Assembly (NCBI RefSeq): GCF_964656455.1
Contig: NC_135719.1
Span: 10,085,163 to 10,149,162 of the forward strand
Direction of reading: 5' to 3'
Source of the DNA: Halichoerus grypus
Lineage: Eukaryota > Chordata > Mammalia > Carnivora > Phocidae
DNA: 64,000 nt
Position numbers and translations under genes: made by a program. The notes below the pieces were generated by a model. That model made no database searches. It saw only the letters and a list, made by a program, of their open reading frames with translations, and was not told where the DNA came from. Shown piece after piece: positions 1 to 11,600 of the stretch (position 1 is its first letter; each line of letters begins with the position of its first letter).

Positions 1-1216
1 AATGGCACTAGGTAATTCTATAAATAATGTGTAATAAAAGTCACTTGGCAATTATCCATTAAGAAGGATTTAAAAATAATAAAACTGCCTTTTAGCATTT
101 TATGCAAATATTTTCTATCCCAAAGGCATGGTGATTATCCCAGAGAAGGACAAAATATCACCTTCTCTAAGGAAGTTTAATTATATATATGCCTCTCCTG
201 TGCACCATTTCGTGGATCCTTCCTCCAAGGACTTCCAGCTTTTGGCTGGAACTATCTTTAATGAGCATTAGCTCATTTAGGTCTGGTTTCACTTAACCTG
301 GGATCTGGGCAGCAACTATTCCTGTCTCTACTCTTTGATCTACTCCAACAAAAATTGGAGAATATGGCTGATGTTTAGTTTCTCTTTCCCCACCGGGCTT
401 CCGGAACTAACTGGACTGGTTTTGGGGCATGTAGCAGATATTTTTGCGGCTTAAACCACCCTCTTCTGCTAAGGGCATGCTTGTGCTTGTCCTGAACAGG
501 GTTTTGGCATGTCTCAGTGGCTGTTTATCACCTCTGTATTAAGCATAATAGGATGGGCCCCTCATTAATTACAGTCTTGCTGGGAGTTAATAAACAGATG
601 GAGAGAGAGAAATCTCCTGCTTTCTTATGGCCACAGGCACCAAACAGAAACCCATAGAGCCTCAGATGAACATATGTTAATGCTACAATTCCCCACACTT
701 CCCCCAACTTCTCTTAAAAATAGAGCAGTTATTGTGATGGAATCTAGAAGCACTAGCAGCACCAGAGGGGTAAGGACTATACCCAAAGACTGGCCTAGAA
801 TCACAGCATTTCTTAAACCCCACTTCTGGAACTGGCCACATTATTTGGGGACCTTTCAAAATATACAGTCTCTTTTGCACCCCATCTCAAAAGAATTTCC
901 ATTAGCAGGTCTGCTAATTTGAGACCTGAGAAACTCCACTTTTGGAAGGTTAGGGGATTCCGACGTACAGCTTGAGTTTGGAACTGCTGATGTGGAGTCA
1001 GAGCTGGTCTGGCGAGGGCTGGAAGTTTTCTCAGGTCCTTTGCTGGTGTCATCTATGGTCTTTCGTGGAGTAGGGACACGCTCTTCTCCGGGAAGGCTTG
1101 ACGTTTTCAGGGGCATCTCTGCAGTTTGCTACTCCAACCTAGTCCCAATCCAGTGAAGGGTGAGTCCATCAGGGTGGCCTGGTCAGGAGCACAGAGAGGC
1201 CCCAGCACAGACAAGC
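1..1216. other. No gene or repeat recognised
   Basis: Mixed-composition unique DNA. Short frames on both strands at 674-1116 overlap each other and have no recognisable motif. Confidence 0.6.
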
Positions 1217-1403
1217 GAACCCTGGCTCTGCTACTCACCATTTGGGGCAAATTAGCACGTTTCTGTGAGCCTCACTTTGCTTATCTGAACAACGGTAAGA
1301 CTAATATTTACTTGGAGGTCTCTTGTGGGGATTAAATGAGAGAATATAAGTAAAATACTTAGCCAACAGCCTGGCATATCATGGATACTCAATAAATGGT
1401 TGT
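1217..1403 (+). repeat. MIR element
   Basis: CTGGCTCTGCTACTCACC, TGTGAGCCTCACTTTGCTTA, GGATTAAATGAGAGAATATA and CATGGATACTCAATAAATGG follow MIR order. An ancient tRNA-derived SINE shared by mammals. Confidence 0.8.
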
Positions 1404-2724
1404 TTGTTTGTTTTTTCCCCCTTGAAGGTTCTAGCCTGTAGAGCTTCTACAGAGTGTTTTGTTTGTTTGTTTTTCTGGACGGAGCTCACATTTTGGTAAC
1501 ACTTTTCTGCTAAGGGAGATGATAGAAAGTTTCATTCTGAGAGTGAATGCTGTACCTGGAAGAACATGGGTTTAAAAGACTGACACTTTCTGATGGAAAT
1601 TGGCAGTAAAGAACATAGGGTTCCCCCAGTGTCGGTGCCAGGCTCCCGAGCAGCTGGTGGAGTAGCACTGAAGGAGTAGAGATACAAGAGAGCAGGTGGC
1701 TTTTGCAGGAATCTTAACTCAGCCCAGGTTTTAGCACGAAACACCCTGACTCTTCAGAGCTGGGTATGGTTGGCTTGCACTGTGGAAAAGCCCCAAATTT
1801 CTTGCAGGTCTTGGGAGCTCTTATGCCGAGGTCAACTTTGACTTCTTTCCTCTGCTGACTTTTGTCCTTTCCTCTGGCTCATGCATCAACTTTCCTTGGT
1901 TGCCACAAAAACTCTTTGCACGTGTAGCACGTTTTCCTTAAATTTGGAAAAATGGGCGTGAGTTTATATCATAGCAGGGCAACAGCTTAAATAGTAAGCC
2001 TCCCTGTTATAAGACCCCTCTTCCTTGTTGTCCCCCAATCTCACTGTTCTGCCAAACCCCTCCTTCTCTTCTCTTTTGTGTTCAGCTCATCCAGTTCATT
2101 TCAAAAGCAGAATAATTTCACTACCTCTTTTGCTACGTTTTCCCTTGCGAACTCATGCTCCCAGGGTTTCTGCTGCCCCAACAGGCACTGCAAGATATTT
2201 TCCTGAGCAAAGAGAATAATTCCCTGGAAGGAATTGTGAAGCTGGCTCTGAAAATGATAATTTCTTTCTTATCCCCCATCCAAACCTAAATATTTAAGCA
2301 AGAAGATGCTGAACAAATATAGGCATGATCGTGTGGGTGGTGGAGGTAGTATTAGTAATGGAAAGAGAGACTGGATCCAAGAGATACTTGGAAATAAGAT
2401 CCCACAACAAATTGAGCATAAGAAGAAAAACAAAAGGAAGGGGAAGGAAGGAACCAATATTTACCGAACGTCAGTATCTATCTCATGTCATCCCCAAACA
2501 CCCCTAATTTGACTGATTACACACCTAGGTTTGGGGGACTGTTGGAACAGGTTGCCACGAAAGTCTCCTGTATCTTCAGATTCTAAGACTCTTGTCCTTT
2601 GTTAAGAGAAGGAGAGTCACTGTCTTCCCTCTCTTGGATTCTTTAAAGCACAATCTTCTGTTCATGTGGGCAGTGAGAACTGGTCAAACATTATTTCTGT
2701 TTCTTTTGTGGGGAAGATATGATA
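1404..2724. other. No gene recognised
   Basis: Starts with T/GTTT-rich patches near 1400 and 1460; otherwise unique text without frames or motifs that can be supported. Confidence 0.6.
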
Positions 2725-2739
2725 CTGAGCTGCCTTTTA

Positions 2740-3115
2740 TTTTTTATTTATTTTTTATTTTTTTAAATTTTTTTATTGTTATGTTAATCCCCATACATTA
2801 CATCATTAGTTTTAGATATAGTGTTCCATGATTTATTGTTTGTGCATAACACCCAGTGCTCCATGCAGAACGTGCCCTCCTCAATACCCATCACCAGGCT
2901 AACCCATCCTCCCACCCCCCTCCCCTCTAGAACCCTCAGTTTGTTTTTCAGAGTCCATCGTCTCTCATGGTTCTTCTCCCCCTCCGATATCCCCCCCTTC
3001 ATTCTTCCCCTCCTGCTACATTCTTCTTCTTCTTTTTTTCTTTCTTAACATATATTGCATTATTTGTTTCAGAGGTACAGATCTGAGATTCAACAGTCTT
3101 GCACAATTCACAGCG
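2740..3115 (-). mobile_element. L1 3' end, 5'-truncated, with TSD
   Basis: This is the reverse complement of the same carnivore L1 3' UTR found at 28390-28720, including the ATGTTAATCCCCATACATTA and CACCCAGTGCTCCATGCAG segments and a poly(T) left end (the poly(A) tail). A perfect 15-bp target duplication, CTGAGCTGCCTTTTA, flanks it at 2725-2739 and 3116-3130. It holds 3' UTR only and no ORF2. Confidence 0.92.
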
Positions 3116-3130
3116 CTGAGCTGCCTTTTA

Positions 3131-5514
3131 AATATCTGGGCTGCACATTCTCTTTGTGATGGAAAATGTTGTTTTCTCTGGTGGTACTTGCCAGTGATGC
3201 TGGCAGACCACACACACTTTACTTTGAAGACGCTGGATCCTGTTTATACACCTGCAGGAATTAGCTAGAGAGATCAAAATGAGGTTCTTAGTTGGTATCA
3301 CGTTTATTTTAAAAAACAGAAGGGTAAACACAGGGCTGAGGTAGTCTGAGCAATGTAGCATGCTTACATACACTTTTCCTTGGCATGCTTGGAGCAGAAA
3401 AAGAAAAGGTCTCAGGAGAGTCAGTGGTAAATGTATACTTTCTGGGTCTTGGAGAAGACACTGCTCTATATCTCTCCAGTTCTTGAGTTGAAGCTTTCAT
3501 GGATTTTTAAAAAGCATTGGCTCATTCTTCCCCAAATAGATGGATGTTAGTAATAAATAATGAAAAAATATTGAATGCTAGGAAAATGACATGCAATTTT
3601 CCCTTCCTCTTTGATATAAGCCCTTCTGAATAATTGATGCACACATCTTTTCTGGTGGCAAAGGGCCCTTCCTTGAAGGGAGGTATTACGTGGATGAAGC
3701 TGAGAAAGACTTTTTGAGTCTGTAGCCAGCTCCAAGGGCTTGGAGGCATTGGCCACGAAAGCTTTCCCTTCTCAACAGAGCATTATCTCTCAGGTGAAGA
3801 CAGTGTAGAGAGGTGATGCCTTCCTCTACTTTCCTCACTTTATTCTGTGATGCTGAGTCTTCTTTGGCAGCCGGCCTGTTCCTCATTTTTTTTTTTTTAA
3901 CCTAGGAAGGCTCTATAATTAACTGGAGCCTATTTCTGCTGTGTTAATTAATGTGTGCATACAGGAGGTTGCTGTTTTCCCTTAAGGTGTGATGAATATA
4001 ACTCGTTTTCACGGAAGTCACCTCGAGCTTTAGCAGATGTAGCAGCTGCCTTTGGGAAACATTCACATTGGACAGCAAGACACAACCAGTTCTGCTTGAT
4101 AAAGTCTACTAGGGTCTAGGGTATAAAGGGTGGTCCTCAGACTCCTCTAGCCTCTCTGTAGGCATTTGAGGATGATGCACGGGGTGGAAGAAACCTGTCC
4201 ACTGGAATCAGACAGACCTGAATCCGAGTCTTAACGCCATGCCACAGTGACTGTGCGGTCTTTGGTACGTCACTTAACCAACTGGAGTCCTGTTTGATCA
4301 TTCTATAGGTGGGGCACCGAACATCACCTTTTTCAGGCAATTAATTCAGGCAGTATTTGGAAAGCTTCTAAGACATGTAACTCAACTCATGAGTCAAAAG
4401 CCGGTCATGACTGTTTGTCCTATCACACTGCCGGGTCTTTGGGAACACACTCTGTGTCCCATTGGATTTTTGTCTCCACTGCTTACTAAGGGTAGGAACT
4501 CATTTTCGAAAGCATGAAAGATGAATTGGCCTCACTTGGTTAGTAACGTTCACAACAGTGCAGTGGCTAGTGCTGGTGTGGACAAACTTTTGAGCCATAA
4601 ACTCTTAATATGTCTCTGTCCATAAAGGAGTTTGGACCCATCACTCAACCTCAGAGTATTGGGCTTGCTAGTCCACAAAGGCTGCACTGAGGATCGACCT
4701 GTCCTTCCTGCATGGTCCTTCTGGTCTAGGAGTCTTCTGTAGCTCCCTAAAACTTCACAGATGCCAGTGGTCCAGCCCAGGCAGCCCAGGTACACCGTGC
4801 AACCCCTCCTCTCTTGGGTCTTGCTGTTGGCCAGTGACCGTGCTGTCGTCACGCAGAGTGTGACACTCAGCAGGACATAGGTCTCCTCTGCCTCCCCGAG
4901 ACCTCTCTGCCATCTCTGCTCCTGCTCTTCTTCCTCCACCCCAGGGAATCTCTTTTTTGCCCATGTGAGATCAACTCTCTCTTTTTAAGATACTCAATCC
5001 CACGTCCGGAGTCCTCTTTCCTAAAGGCCTTAGGTCTTGGAACACATGAGCCAGAAGTACTTCCAGATGATTTATTTTCTGCTCTGCCATTAACCTCTCC
5101 TGGGTGCCAATGTGCAAAAGCCACTCCTTGCTTGAATGGGGGAAGGGAGAGTCAATATCTTAAAATACTATATACACAGTGCCCAGGAGGAAATAATTAG
5201 ATTCTGGGGCTTTGTCTTATGAGAGATGGCATATCCAGGGTCTATGGGTTCATTGTGGTTGTAAGATGGTGATTTAAGGATTTAAGTCAGGGAGAAGAAA
5301 AGAAGAGATAAGTTTTCTTTCCATACATTTCTACTTTAACAAGAAGTAAAACAGCATTTCAGAAGCCCCCAAATATTAGCTTTTATATCTCATTGGCCAG
5401 GATTGGGTCACCCAGCTGCCTGTAACTACACAGGAAGCTAGGAAAGCAACCACTGGGTTTCCAGCCTCAATGGGAGGGAGACAGCAAGGGAGAGGGGGTC
5501 AGGAATGCTGTTGG
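3131..5514. other. Unique DNA apart from one MIR
   Basis: Apart from the MIR at 4180-4315 nothing was recognised. The 129-codon minus-strand frame at 4550-4939 has no domain and overlaps other frames. Confidence 0.55.
4180..4315 (+). repeat. MIR element, decayed
   Basis: GGAATCAGACAGACCTGAAT, CCATGCCACAGTGACTGTGC and ACGTCACTTAACCAACTGGA keep the MIR core. Confidence 0.65.
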
Positions 5515-5640
5515 CTTAGTCTGTCTTAGTCTGAATTCCCTCAGAAGCAGATTCTGATACAAGGATTTGAACGGTGGTAGTTTGGTTCGTTGGTGGAGTA
5601 ACTCTGAATAGGGAAGTGGGGAAGTGAGGCAAAGAAGAGA
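5515..5640. repeat. Possible old repeat fragment
   Basis: The stretch with CCTCAGAAGCAGATTCTGAT and GGATTTGAACGGTGG resembles an old interspersed repeat that usually carries this start; 53945-54240 has a related beginning. Family not recognised with confidence. Confidence 0.35.
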
Positions 5641-5710
5641 AGCCTCATGTATTAGTAAGAGCTCTCCAGAGAGACAGAGCCAATAAATTACATATATATT
5701 TATACACACA

Positions 5711-5713
<3 letters not shown>

Positions 5714-5758
<45 letters not shown>
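5714..5758. repeat. (AT)n microsatellite
   Basis: About 22 uninterrupted AT units inside the ancient repeat at 5645-6430. Together with the CA tract 20 bp on, it forms a compound microsatellite. Confidence 0.98.
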
Positions 5759-5761
<3 letters not shown>

Positions 5762-5778
5762 TATACCACGCACATACC

Positions 5779-5822
<44 letters not shown>
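5779..5822. repeat. (CA)n microsatellite
   Basis: About 21 uninterrupted CA units. The alternating purine-pyrimidine tract can adopt Z-DNA and is likely length-variable between individuals. Confidence 0.98.
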
Positions 5823-5823
<1 letters not shown>

Positions 5824-6116
5824 TTATCATAAGGAATTGGCTCACATGGATTCTAGAGACTGGGAACTCCAAGATTGGCAGTCAGCTAGCTGGAGCCCCA
5901 GGAGAGCTGACGGCATAAATTCCAGTCTGAGTCTGAAGGCAGAAGATGTCCCAACTCAGAGACAGTCAAGCAGAGAGGAAGAATTCTTTCTAGTCAGACT
6001 TTTGTTCTATTCAGGCCTTCAGTGGATTAGACGAGGCCCACCACACCGAGGAGGGCAATCTGCTTTACTCAGTCTACCAATTCCAGTGCTAATTTCATTT
6101 AGAAATACCCTCACGG

Positions 6117-6337
6117 GGATGCCTGGGTGGCTCAGTCAGTTGAGTGTCAGCCTTTGGCTCAGGTCATGATCCCAGGGTCCTTGGATCAAGCCCCATGTTG
6201 GGCTTTCTGCTCAGTGGGGAGCCTGCTTCTCCCTCTCCCTCTGCCTGCCGGGCCCCCTGCTTGTGCTTACTCTCTGTCTCTCTCTCCCTCTGTCTCTGAC
6301 AAATAAATAAATAAAACCCTAAAAAAAAAAAAAAAAA
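6117..6337 (+). mobile_element. Can-SINE, full length
   Basis: A full tRNA-derived SINE: head GGATGCCTGGGTGGCTCAGT, CT-rich middle, AAATAAATAAATAAA and poly(A). A perfect 16-bp target duplication, AGAAATACCCTCACGG, lies at 6101-6116 and 6338-6353. It sits inside the ancient repeat at 5645-6430. Confidence 0.95.
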
Positions 6338-6609
6338 AGAAATACCCTCACGGACATGTCCAGAATGATGTTTGACTGAAGGTCTGGGCATCCTGTGGCC
6401 CAGCCAAGCTGATACATCAAGTTAACCATCACCCCAAGAAAGAGGGCATTGTCAAGCTGGCTACCACCGAGGCAGCTGGAGCCCAGTCCTGTTGGAGTGA
6501 CCCTGGGAGCCAGAGTAAAATATGCCCTTGGGAGTTATCAGACTTCCACCAGCCCCTAGTTGAGGGCTGCTGGGTGGGGGTGGGGGGGTGGTTAGTCCCT
6601 GACACTTCT

Positions 6610-6782
6610 TCTTTTTTTAATTTAAATTCAATTAGCCCACATGTAGTTTTAGCCCACATCATTAGTTTTTGGTGTAGTGTTCAATGATTCATTAGTTGCA
6701 TATAACACCCAGTGCTCATCACATCACATGCCCTCCTTAAGGTGGGTGTGGGGATGGGGTAACTGGATGATGGGCATTAAGG
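6610..6782 (-). mobile_element. Short L1 3' end with inverted 5' segment (twin-primed)
   Basis: Bases 6610 to about 6740 are the reverse complement of the carnivore L1 3' end (TTAGTTTTTGGTGTAGTGTT, AACACCCAGTGCTCATCAC). The remaining bases to 6782 hold the adjacent upstream L1 3' UTR in the opposite orientation (GGGGTAACTGGATGATGGGC, then ATTAAGGAG). The whole is bracketed by a 16-bp duplication, AGTCCCTGACA(C/T)TTCT, at 6594-6609 and 6783-6798. A single insertion with an inverted 5' part is the mark of twin priming. Confidence 0.82.
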
Positions 6783-7040
6783 AGTCCCTGACATTTCTGT
6801 CCTGCCCATGAGCTGGGAAACAGGCTTTGGCCAGAGAATGCCTTCAGGCAAAGCAGTGCAGGTGCTGGTCATTGGAAGCCTGGAAAAAAAAAAAAAGTAG
6901 TAAGATGAGGGGATGCGAGTGGGCACTGAGTATCAGCTATGTCAACCATCAGCCACATAGGGTGTGCTGAAGCACATGGAAATTCAGCAAGTGCTTTTTT
7001 TATCTCTAAAAGATTTCATATTTTTATTATTTTTATTATT

Positions 7041-7239
7041 TTTTAAAGATTTTATTTATTTGTTTATTTGAGAGAGAGTAAGGGAGAGCACAGGCCAGGG
7101 GTGGGGAGGGGGAGAGGGAGAGGGAGAAACAGGCTCGCCGCTGAGCAGGGACCCTGACATGGGGCTCGACCCCAGGACCCTGGGATCATGACCTGAGCTG
7201 AAGGCAGATGCTTAACCTACTGAGCCACCCAGGCGTCCC
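7041..7239 (-). mobile_element. Can-SINE
   Basis: Reverse-complement Can-SINE with the AAAGATTTTATTTATTTG tail side on the left, a GA-rich middle and the head GAGCCACCCAGGCGTCCCT at the right end. No convincing target duplication was found. Confidence 0.93.
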
Positions 7240-7539
7240 TAAAATATTTTAGATTTTAGATTCTAAGTCTCAGATGTTTTGACCTCTAGGACTTTACCTC
7301 AGGAAAGAAACTTGTGCTCTTAAGACATGTTCTCTGGGTACAAACTACTGAAGACAGAATGGGGATCCTGTAAACAGAAGCTTAAGGGATGGGACTGTTG
7401 ATGATGTTGGTTACAACCTGAAACCCTGGGAGCCGAGGTCTTAGTCATTCCATCTAGGCTTTGGTTTGGAGTCCAAAGGGAGGGTGAATCACATGACCTT
7501 ATGTAACCTTCAAATTCAACCTCGGGCAAGATGGTGCAA

Positions 7540-7650
7540 TCTATTGTTCCCAAGAGAGAAGACTGAGGTCAGGGAAGGGGGAGGGGTTTGCCCAAGTCAC
7601 ACAGCTGGAAAAGTCACACAGTGGAGTCCGGAGCCACCTGACAATAAAAC
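7540..7650 (-). repeat. MIR fragment, antisense
   Basis: GACTGAGGTCAGGGAAGG followed by TTTGCCCAAGTCACACAGCT is the reversed MIR core. Confidence 0.6.
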
Positions 7651-10359
7651 AGGTGCCCTTTCCATGATACTCAGCTGTTCCCCCAGGAAAATGACCTTTC
7701 GAAGTCTCAGCATGAATTAATAATACTATAATTATACACTTCTACACTTCTTCTTGAGCTGACTCACATCCAGGCTAGTGGCAGAAAGTTGTTTTTCTAA
7801 TGGGGAAATAAGTTGCAGTGACCCTCTGACCTCCTGTCTCTTCTCCTCTTTCCTTTCTCCTCTTGCCCGCCTCCCCTCTCCCCCCATCGTCTTCTCTTTC
7901 CACTCTCTTTCTCTCTTTCATCAGGTGCATACAGCTGTTCATAGCATATGGTGTCATGTTCCTGAGCCAATCAGGGTAGCTCATGCTGGGCTAACCAGAC
8001 CCTTGACCTATTGATACTTCCTCCTGAGGTATGTAGTCAGAGAGTTGCATTATCTGAGTTAGACAAATGTAAGTTGCAAAAGAAATTTGGCTTTCTTCCA
8101 TCCTTCTGTTATTAAGGTTAATACAGAACGGATGTATGAAGCCCCCTCCTTCTCCCTGACGCACAACCCCCGCCCCGCCCCACCAAGGGAGGACCAGGCG
8201 TCCGTGGTTGTGTCTGCTCTCATGAGCACAGGGTGGACCCAGTGCTGGAGAGGGGGACCAATGAGATCATATTTTCTGTCCTGGGGATTGAGTACTGAGG
8301 CTGGGAGAGACCAAAATAGTCATGCTGTGGCGAACCATGCAGCAAAATCAAGTGTGAGCCTCAGCGATGGGGCAGCAGAGGAGCTCGGAGTGGGCAGAGA
8401 GCAGGCAGATGCTTGCCAGGAAGCAGAGATGAGAGAACAGATGGCTCTGTGTGGAAGGAGTTTGGACCCTGCACCCCATCCCTCCCCGGGCTAGACTTTC
8501 CTCCCCTGTCTAAAAGAGCCACATGATTTTGCCTAAAGAACCCCACATGTAGCTGGGAGGGGGTGTGGGCTTCTTTTCATTCAGATGATCCCCAGTCAAC
8601 ATGATTTGTGTAAGAGCCTGTGGGCTTTGGCCACAGATGCCTCCTCATGATGGGCGTGGAACTTTGCCTGTGCAGACGTCGAGCACGGACAGCTAAGCAT
8701 GCTTGTGCAAGTTCAAGCCTGTGTGTTTACTCGAAACATTGATCAAGGCCAGAACTCCTGATTGAAACAAAACAAAACCACAACCATCAAAAAAAACAAA
8801 AACAACAACAACAGAAAAACATACCATAACATGAATGGGTTGCCCAGAGAGGTGAGTCAAATTATCAGGTGGTTTCTGTAAAAGAGTTAAATTGCAGTTT
8901 TATAATTTTGCTTTGTTATCCCTAAGGGGCAAATTATGATTTATTTGTTTGTTTGGTTATCTAAAAAGGTAAACAGAAATAAAAAGAGGTGGGAATATAC
9001 ATGATCAGCCTAGGACCATCATCTGTGGCCTGATGAAGAGGTTTTGGCTAATTGCAATGTGTGTGTGTGTGGGGGGGTCTTCACCGTGGAAGAACCACGG
9101 GGCATCTCCCCCAACACAGGAAAAGGTAGCATGGTTATAGGATTTTAAGGAAGCATAAAGTTTAGGTAAAATGGAAATAAAGGTTCAAAACAAAGCAGAG
9201 ATGGATATCAGTGTGTCAATGTCAGTTCTGGACTGTAAATTGGTCCAGGCTCCTGTTTCCTTGGAAACAACATAGTTAAGATAAATGTGAATGTCTTCCA
9301 AACCCCCTTCTCTGAAGCTCTGCTCCTGGGCTGGAAATCGGGCTGCATCTCTGTGTCAGAGTGACTTAGATCCTCCACCAAGAGAGAGTGAGATGTTTTA
9401 TTCTTACCGGTATAATTTCCACAGCCGAGTTTCTGGTCGTCTCTGATTTTAGACTTCAAGGATTTTCAGGATCTGAGAAAGCCATGGTTAACTCAAAGAA
9501 GGTTAAAATGGGCAGTGTGTCCTTGGGAGAAATATTGTTTTCTATTCCTTTGCTGCTGGCTTTATCTGTGTGTGTTATCCCAGCCTGATGAAGGGCCGGG
9601 CAGATTTTTACTTCTTCTGTCTGAGCTAATCTTTACTTTCTCAAGACTCCGGGGCTTTTTGGGGGAGAATATGGGGGAAATGGGTCAGTGCTCTTTAACG
9701 TTTCCAAAACTTGTGAAAACGTGTAGGTATTCTAAGTGACTACAAACTGTTTGAAGAGCAGAGAGGTGGGAGCTGCTGGCTGGGCTGGGACCTCCCCCCC
9801 CTGAGTCCCAGGATGTGGTAACACACAGGGCGCTCACCGTTCCTTTCTGGAGTCTCTTGTGCTCCATCTTCTGAGTGGTCCATATTGGGTGTATCACGTA
9901 CACTGTTAATTTTTAAGAAGTGGAGTCACATGCACTTAGACAAATGCATGGCAAAATGAAGCCTTTCATCACTACCGTGGAAGGAAAAATGGTATCACTT
10001 GCACGAATTCAAAGTAACCATAAAAAAGAAATAAGATGATGACCACTATCATTTTTTTCCCTCTTGATGGTTGCCTGTCAAATTGCCTGAGTTGGAGGCT
10101 TGCTTTTTTTAAAAAAAACCAGGGAGGGTGGTGGTGGAGGGAGGGATGGTGGAGAGGATAATAGCGAATATCAGAAATGAGATGCCACTCAGCACCAAAC
10201 CAAGACCTTCTCCATGATATGACCAGAGAGATGGGAGAGGGTTAAAAGGGGAATCTCATGCCAGGAGTCAATATGAGGACCTCCCCAAATCGTGGTGGTG
10301 CCAACAGGACTGTGTGTCCCACACTCAGGGAAACAGGCATTATGCTCTGGGACCACTGG
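7651..10359. other. Long unique stretch
   Basis: 2.7 kb with an A-rich tract (8764-8822), a short TG run near 9058 and G-rich patches. No repeat family, exon or CpG island could be supported. Such repeat-poor stretches may hold regulatory DNA, but nothing seen here proves it. Confidence 0.5.
8764..8822. repeat. A-rich low-complexity tract
   Basis: Mixed AAAC and ACA units. Looks like a decayed poly(A) tail, but no element was recognised to its left. Confidence 0.75.
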
Positions 10360-10550
10360 CTGCACAGTTAGAGGCCCAGGGAGCTGTGTGACCTTGGAGG
10401 CAGGTATCCAACCTTTCCAAGGCCCAGTTTCCTTATCTGAACAGTGGGGATAGGAATTGCTCTTCCCTCTTGGGATTGCTCTGAGGATCTAATGAGCTGA
10501 TCCATGGAAAACCATTAACACCATGTCTGGCATAGACTAAGTTTTGCACA
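10360..10550 (+). repeat. MIR element
   Basis: AGCTGTGTGACCTTGGAGG, CCCAGTTTCCTTATCTGAAC, AGTGGGGATAGGAATTGC and CCATGTCTGGCATAGAC follow the MIR consensus. Confidence 0.8.
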
Positions 10551-10984
10551 CTTGAGAGCTAGGATGCTGGACCAGCTTGTGTCGTGTATCTGCCAAACAA
10601 CCAGTCCCGGAGTGGGTCCTTTCTGGTCAGATCTGGGTCACATGGGATGTCCAACCAAACTGATGGGGAGGGGGGGAGGGGAAGGGCAAGTTGAGTGCTG
10701 AGAATCAGTTCCTATTGTATCAAGGTCATGAGAGCAGGGCTGGGGACAAAGGTCAAAACAAAATACATAAGAGCCCCATGGAAGGGAGCAATCATCAAAC
10801 ATCTGTCAAGATCATGGTAGGAGCAAGATAGAAGGTCCCCAGAACCAGGCAGGTGGTGTTGAGACCCCCCTTGTGTGGGTGGGCAGTCCTGATTAAGGGA
10901 GACACAGCTTCTTCAACCTCAGTTCCCCTGAGACAATTATGTCTAGGGTCCTTGGTCTTGTCCCCAGAACAAGACCAGTTGGAT

Positions 10985-11065
10985 GTCATGCATTCATCAT
11001 CTTTTGTATGCCTGCTACATGCGGGGTGCCGTGCTAGGTATCAGGCAGGGTGGTGCAGAAACATG
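10985..11065 (-). repeat. LINE-2 3' end scrap, antisense
   Basis: TGTATGCCTGCTACATGCGG and GTGCCGTGCTAGGTATCAGG resemble the reversed L2 end; short. Confidence 0.5.
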
Positions 11066-11228
11066 GTTGGCCAGGAAGGTTCAGTGTGTGGGGTCCTGGA
11101 CATACCAGGACCAGAGGACAGAAGCTGAGTGTTAGAGAGGGATGCTGTGCGGGAAGGAGCAGGTGGGATGCGGGACAGAGGCCCAGCCCCACTTGGCTTG
11201 TCGAGTCAGGTGAATGGTCTCAGTTTCT

Positions 11229-11600
11229 GTCCTCACTCTCCTGTTGTGGGTTGAATTTTGTCCTGAAAAGATATGTTCGCATCTTCAGCCCCAATACCTG
11301 GGAAGGAGACCTTACTTGGAAATAGGGTCTTTGTAATCAAGTCTCAGATGAGGTCATACTGGATCCAAGAGACTTGAGCATTGCAGGTGCAGGCCATGGG
11401 CCTCGAAGAAATGCCAGCCGCCACCAGAAGCCAGAAGAAGCAAGGAGAAGGACTCCCTTACTGGCTTCAGAGGGAGCACGACCCTGCAGACAGCCTTGAA
11501 TTTGGACTTCTAGCTTCCAGAACTGTGAGAGAATACATTTCTGTGATGTTAAGCCACCCAGTTTTGTGGTTGTGATGGCAGCCCTAGGAAGCTGCTCCCT
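11229..11600 (+). mobile_element. Ancient repeat, MaLR/MLT1-like LTR
   Basis: Begins TGTTGTGGGTTGAATTTTGT, includes GGAAATAGGGTCTTTGTAAT and ATGAGGTCATACTGGATCC, and ends with TTCCAGAACTGTGAGAGAAT, TTAAGCCACCCAGTTTTGTG and GGCAGCCCTAGGAAGC. This common old wording resembles MaLR LTRs; the family was assigned by eye only. Confidence 0.6.

Larger units (their letters stand above)
5645..6430 (+). repeat. Ancient mammalian repeat split by microsatellites and a SINE
   Basis: Starts near AAGAGCTCTCCAGAGAGACA, continues after the microsatellites with AAGGAATTGGCTCACATGGA and TTCTATTCAGGCCTTCAGTG, and after the SINE ends with AAGCTGATACATCAAGTTAACCATC split across 6407-6431. It resembles an old L1M-type 3' end; the name is tentative. 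Confidence 0.65.

Noticed and set aside
4550..5124. Overlapping minus-strand frames of 129, 69 and 85 codons
   Set aside because: All overlap each other in different frames with no recognisable domain.
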